Shown: positions 26,992-29,301 of the stretch, in pieces
Position numbering within the stretch: the stretch's first letter is position 1
Layout: every line of letters begins with the position of its first letter
Assembly: GCA_030849065.1 (NCBI GenBank)
Contig: JASAON010001447.1
Location: 1 to 29,301 of the forward strand
DNA from: Jaenimonas drosophilae
Lineage: Eukaryota; Euglenozoa; Kinetoplastea; Trypanosomatida; Trypanosomatidae
Length of the DNA: 29,301 nucleotides
Direction of reading: 5' to 3'
Position numbers and translations under genes: made by a program
Notes under the pieces: generated by a model
What the model was told of the DNA's origin: nothing
Databases searched by the model: none
The model's input: only the letters and a program-made list of their open reading frames with translations

Positions 26992-28381
26992 TGTTGTTTC
27001 TTGTGCAATCTGCTTTAGGATACCTCAATATGCCGGACTCAATGGCGTCTGTGTGTCCTTTTTTGTAACTAGTTGTGACTCATGTTTCCCTTCTCTTCTC
27101 TATCGAAGAATATTTTTATTCCACACTTCGTGCAACACGATGGCAATACTGAGTCGTATCTAATGCTGCAGGGTAGCTTTTCGTATGTCCTTGGTTGTGT
27201 TTCCTTACGCTTCCAGTGTTCTATTTTTTATTTATTTTGTCCTGTAAGATGAGTGTTACAACGCTGCCATTGTCAGGCTTCGAATCAGCGTTTTTCGTTC
27301 TTCTTGTTTTCTTGTGTTTTTCTTGGCGACACGGAAGAATTGGCACGACGGTGAACTCCTCACGTATCGCCGCAGGTGTGTATGTATGGTTACCCAAGCC
27401 GATCTTCCACTCCGCGCCAAACATCTTTGAATGTTGATTGCCATTCTTTCGTGGGATGGTACGCCTGACAACAATGCACTGTGCGTTTTTTTATCTTTGT
27501 CACACTTGTTTCTCCTTCATCCATGGATATCTTTGTTCATCCTTTAAGGGTTTTCTTCGCTGGCCGCGCCCAGAACCAGCAAATCCTTGATCCCAACGTT
27601 TCAGCGTGCCGTCTCTTTCTCACAGGCCAACAACTGGTGTGCCCAAGTTAGTGGTTTCTGGGCGAGTTGAGTCCACTCAACCGTGCCCACCGATACGATG
27701 TCGAGACGTTCTGCTCCACTCAGTGACGGCTAACTGTACACTAGCAAAGGAATTGTCTATTGCTCATTATAGAGATGTCCCTCAGAGTGACACCCACCTG
27801 TATGGTCTCCTTTGCTGCATTACTGCGCTGCATAACGAATGACTAATGACTTCGCTCATACAACTTATTGCACGAGCTACCCTTCGTAACGCTGCATTTC
27901 CCATACCACACGATCCCTATGGAATGAACTGCAGAGTATCCTTGATGATTATCGCATCTTCACGTTCGTGAGCGGACTACCACTGCCGTTTTTTTCTTTG
28001 TGCTATGTGTACCAACACCCATTCATTTCTAGTGCACCACCTGCCCCCAAATTGTGCAAATAGCCAGCAATCACACTGTGGAAGTTGTTTCTTCGGAGGG
28101 ACATGACATGTTGTTTTGCAAGGCTCTATTGTTGAGGTGTTGTCGGTATTTACTCACTCTAAAGTATTTTTGCTCTCCTGTTTGTCGCTTCCGCTGAGTA
28201 TGACATGTGTTGTATGGTTGGTGTGATGACGTTGCTGCGATGCGCTCCGTAATGCGGAAATCCTACGTAACCTTTCCTCCGTTGCACTCTCCATATTCTT
28301 GTATGCTTTCATAGACACGTCCACTTGCCAAACTCTTCGCCATCCAAAGTCATTCCACATCCCCATTTTGTTTCTGAGTCC
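26992..28381 (+). other. Long gene-free region before second cyclase-like gene
   Basis: Almost 1.4 kb with no supported gene. It is T-rich with many short pyrimidine tracts. Open frames at 27195-27437 and 27606-27842 show no recognisable domain, and the latter starts with GTG. The end (about 28333-28378) holds the pyrimidine-rich leader and AG of the next gene. It may be 3' UTR of the remnant plus intergenic spacer. Confidence 0.5.
28333..28378 (+). promoter_or_regulatory. Pyrimidine-rich leader and AG acceptors for cyclase-like gene
   Basis: Pyrimidine-rich sequence is followed by AG at 28348-28349 and again at 28377-28378, three bases before the ATG at 28382. This supports 28382 as the start over the upstream TTG at 28325. 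Confidence 0.5.
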
Positions 28382-29301
28382 ATGTCTCATCATGCGCAGT
28401 TGCTTTTATTTGGAGTTCTTTTCCTGTTTCTCACTGTGGTCACATCAGTTGATGCGGTACTGACATCCATCAGTGCAGAGTATCTTTCTTCGTCAGATGC
28501 TGCTGTCTTGACGCCTGTGAGTACATACACTACTGGCCTCAGTCTGGCAACAAAACAGGGCACCAGCTCAACATCTCTTGTGTCATATACCCAGTCTGTT
28601 GTGGCTGTCCAGGCAAGTCAAGTGATGGACACCTACGTTTNGCTGCGCTTATGTTCCTTCTCTCCCAAATGGATTTGTTTGCAATTCAGCAGTACTCTAT
28701 TCGTACATCCAACACGTACGTCTGTGAACCTGTGCAGAAGCTCCTTCCACAGCTCGCCCCAACTCTGGGAGTTAAACTGAGCGCTGCCATGTACGGGACT
28801 CCCACTACTGTGAACTACATCCAGAATAACAACGTTCGTCTCTTGTACGTCAACACACAAACAGATAACAACGCAGCCGATTCTATCAGGGAGCTATTTG
28901 CTTCTAGTGTGGCCATCAGCAAGAACATTACCTACGCAACATCGTATGAGCTGGCACACTTAACACTGGAGATCTACAAATCTCTCAATCCAAGTGGAGG
29001 ACTTCTACCCTATGGGAACATCTTCTTGTCGATGCCTGTGCCTGGTGTGGAGGCCAAAGAGTACATTGCTTCTCAGAATTTCGTCGAGCAAGCTGGCAGC
29101 TTACTTAACGCCAAGACAAACGTACTGAAAGACATTATGATGGCAGGATGGGCAAGTGGGTTGGCTCTGACAGTGGCCCTGAACAGGTACACTGGGTCTA
29201 CGTTCAACAGCAAAGCAACCTTCTACAACAATCTCCTCAATGCCCAGTCGAGCTTCTTGGTAGGTGAGTTGTTCATTGGCAGCTTCGGTGTATGTTCCAG
29301 C
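28382..29301 (+). CDS. Receptor-type adenylate cyclase-like ectodomain, 3' truncated, frame break at N
   Basis: The first frame (28382-28640) gives a signal peptide (LLLFGVLFLFLTVVTSVDA) and about 60 residues. At the ambiguous base 28641 the frame must change: GCT at 28642 opens the continuation (AALMFLLSQMDLFAIQQYS), which runs without a stop to the window edge. The change equals one missing base at the N, so an assembly error is likelier than a true mutation. Towards the end the protein reads LKDIMMAGWASGLALTVAL, FYNNLLNAQSSFLVGELFIG and SFGVC. These match the conserved end of the ligand-binding ectodomain of trypanosomatid receptor adenylate cyclases (AGW, FxxSLFNQRRYVVDDLVIGDFG). The catalytic domain would lie beyond 29301. 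Such proteins are surface receptors with one transmembrane helix and a cytosolic cyclase. Family call is fair; presence of a cyclase domain is not seen here. Confidence 0.6.

Noticed and set aside
27606..27842. 78-codon plus-strand frame between the two cyclase-like loci
   Set aside because: It starts with GTG, lacks a recognisable motif, and does not resemble the cyclase ectodomain.
1..29301. tRNA, rRNA, CRISPR, insertion sequence or bacterial operon elements
   Set aside because: No clover-leaf, rRNA-like stretch, direct-repeat array, transposase or Shine-Dalgarno pattern was recognised by eye.

Overview
The window looks like nuclear DNA of a kinetoplastid flagellate, most likely a free-living bodonid such as Bodo saltans (species is inference). 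All confidently called genes are intronless, closely packed and in two same-strand runs. Almost every start codon is preceded by a pyrimidine-rich tract and an AG, the signature of spliced-leader trans-splicing. The right end carries sequence related to the trypanosomatid receptor-type adenylate cyclases (ESAG4 family).

Left block (minus strand, 1 to 20547). In order of transcription, from the switch region leftwards, it holds: an 860-residue protein joining a charged coiled coil, two GAF-like domains and a dynein-stalk-like domain; a MAP kinase kinase; a DRC12/CCDC153-like flagellar protein; a coiled-coil protein that may be dynamitin-like; a cullin; the TFIIH helicase XPD; a DHHC palmitoyltransferase; Notchless (NLE1); an OLE1-type desaturase fused to cytochrome b5; a cobalamin adenosyltransferase carrying a DUF5522-like zinc-ligand segment; a four-helix membrane protein; a small ORF; a torsin/Clp-like AAA+ protein; and the start of ribosomal protein L12. 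Three of the first four genes are probable cytoskeletal or motility proteins. The rest is housekeeping and not a functional operon, as is usual for kinetoplastid polycistrons.

Strand-switch region (20548 to 21476). Transcription diverges here. The gap holds four G-run clusters on the plus strand and no convincing gene, and is best read as a transcription start region for both arrays.

Right block (plus strand, 21477 to 29301). It holds an endonuclease/exonuclease/phosphatase (CCR4/nocturnin-type) protein, an aquaglyceroporin and an Ogt/MGMT-type DNA repair methyltransferase. Gene density then falls. A frameshifted remnant follows that joins a receptor-cyclase-like N-terminus to a cyclase C-lobe-like end with the middle missing. 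After about 1.4 kb without a gene comes the N-terminal part of a second receptor-cyclase-like gene, with a frame break at the single ambiguous base (28641), running off the right edge.

The points most worth following are the GAF/dynein-stalk protein, the collapsed cyclase remnant, the poly-G switch region, and several enzymes with altered signature residues (XPD DEGH box, AAA+ Walker B Asn, EEP SHH, DHHC zinc ligands).
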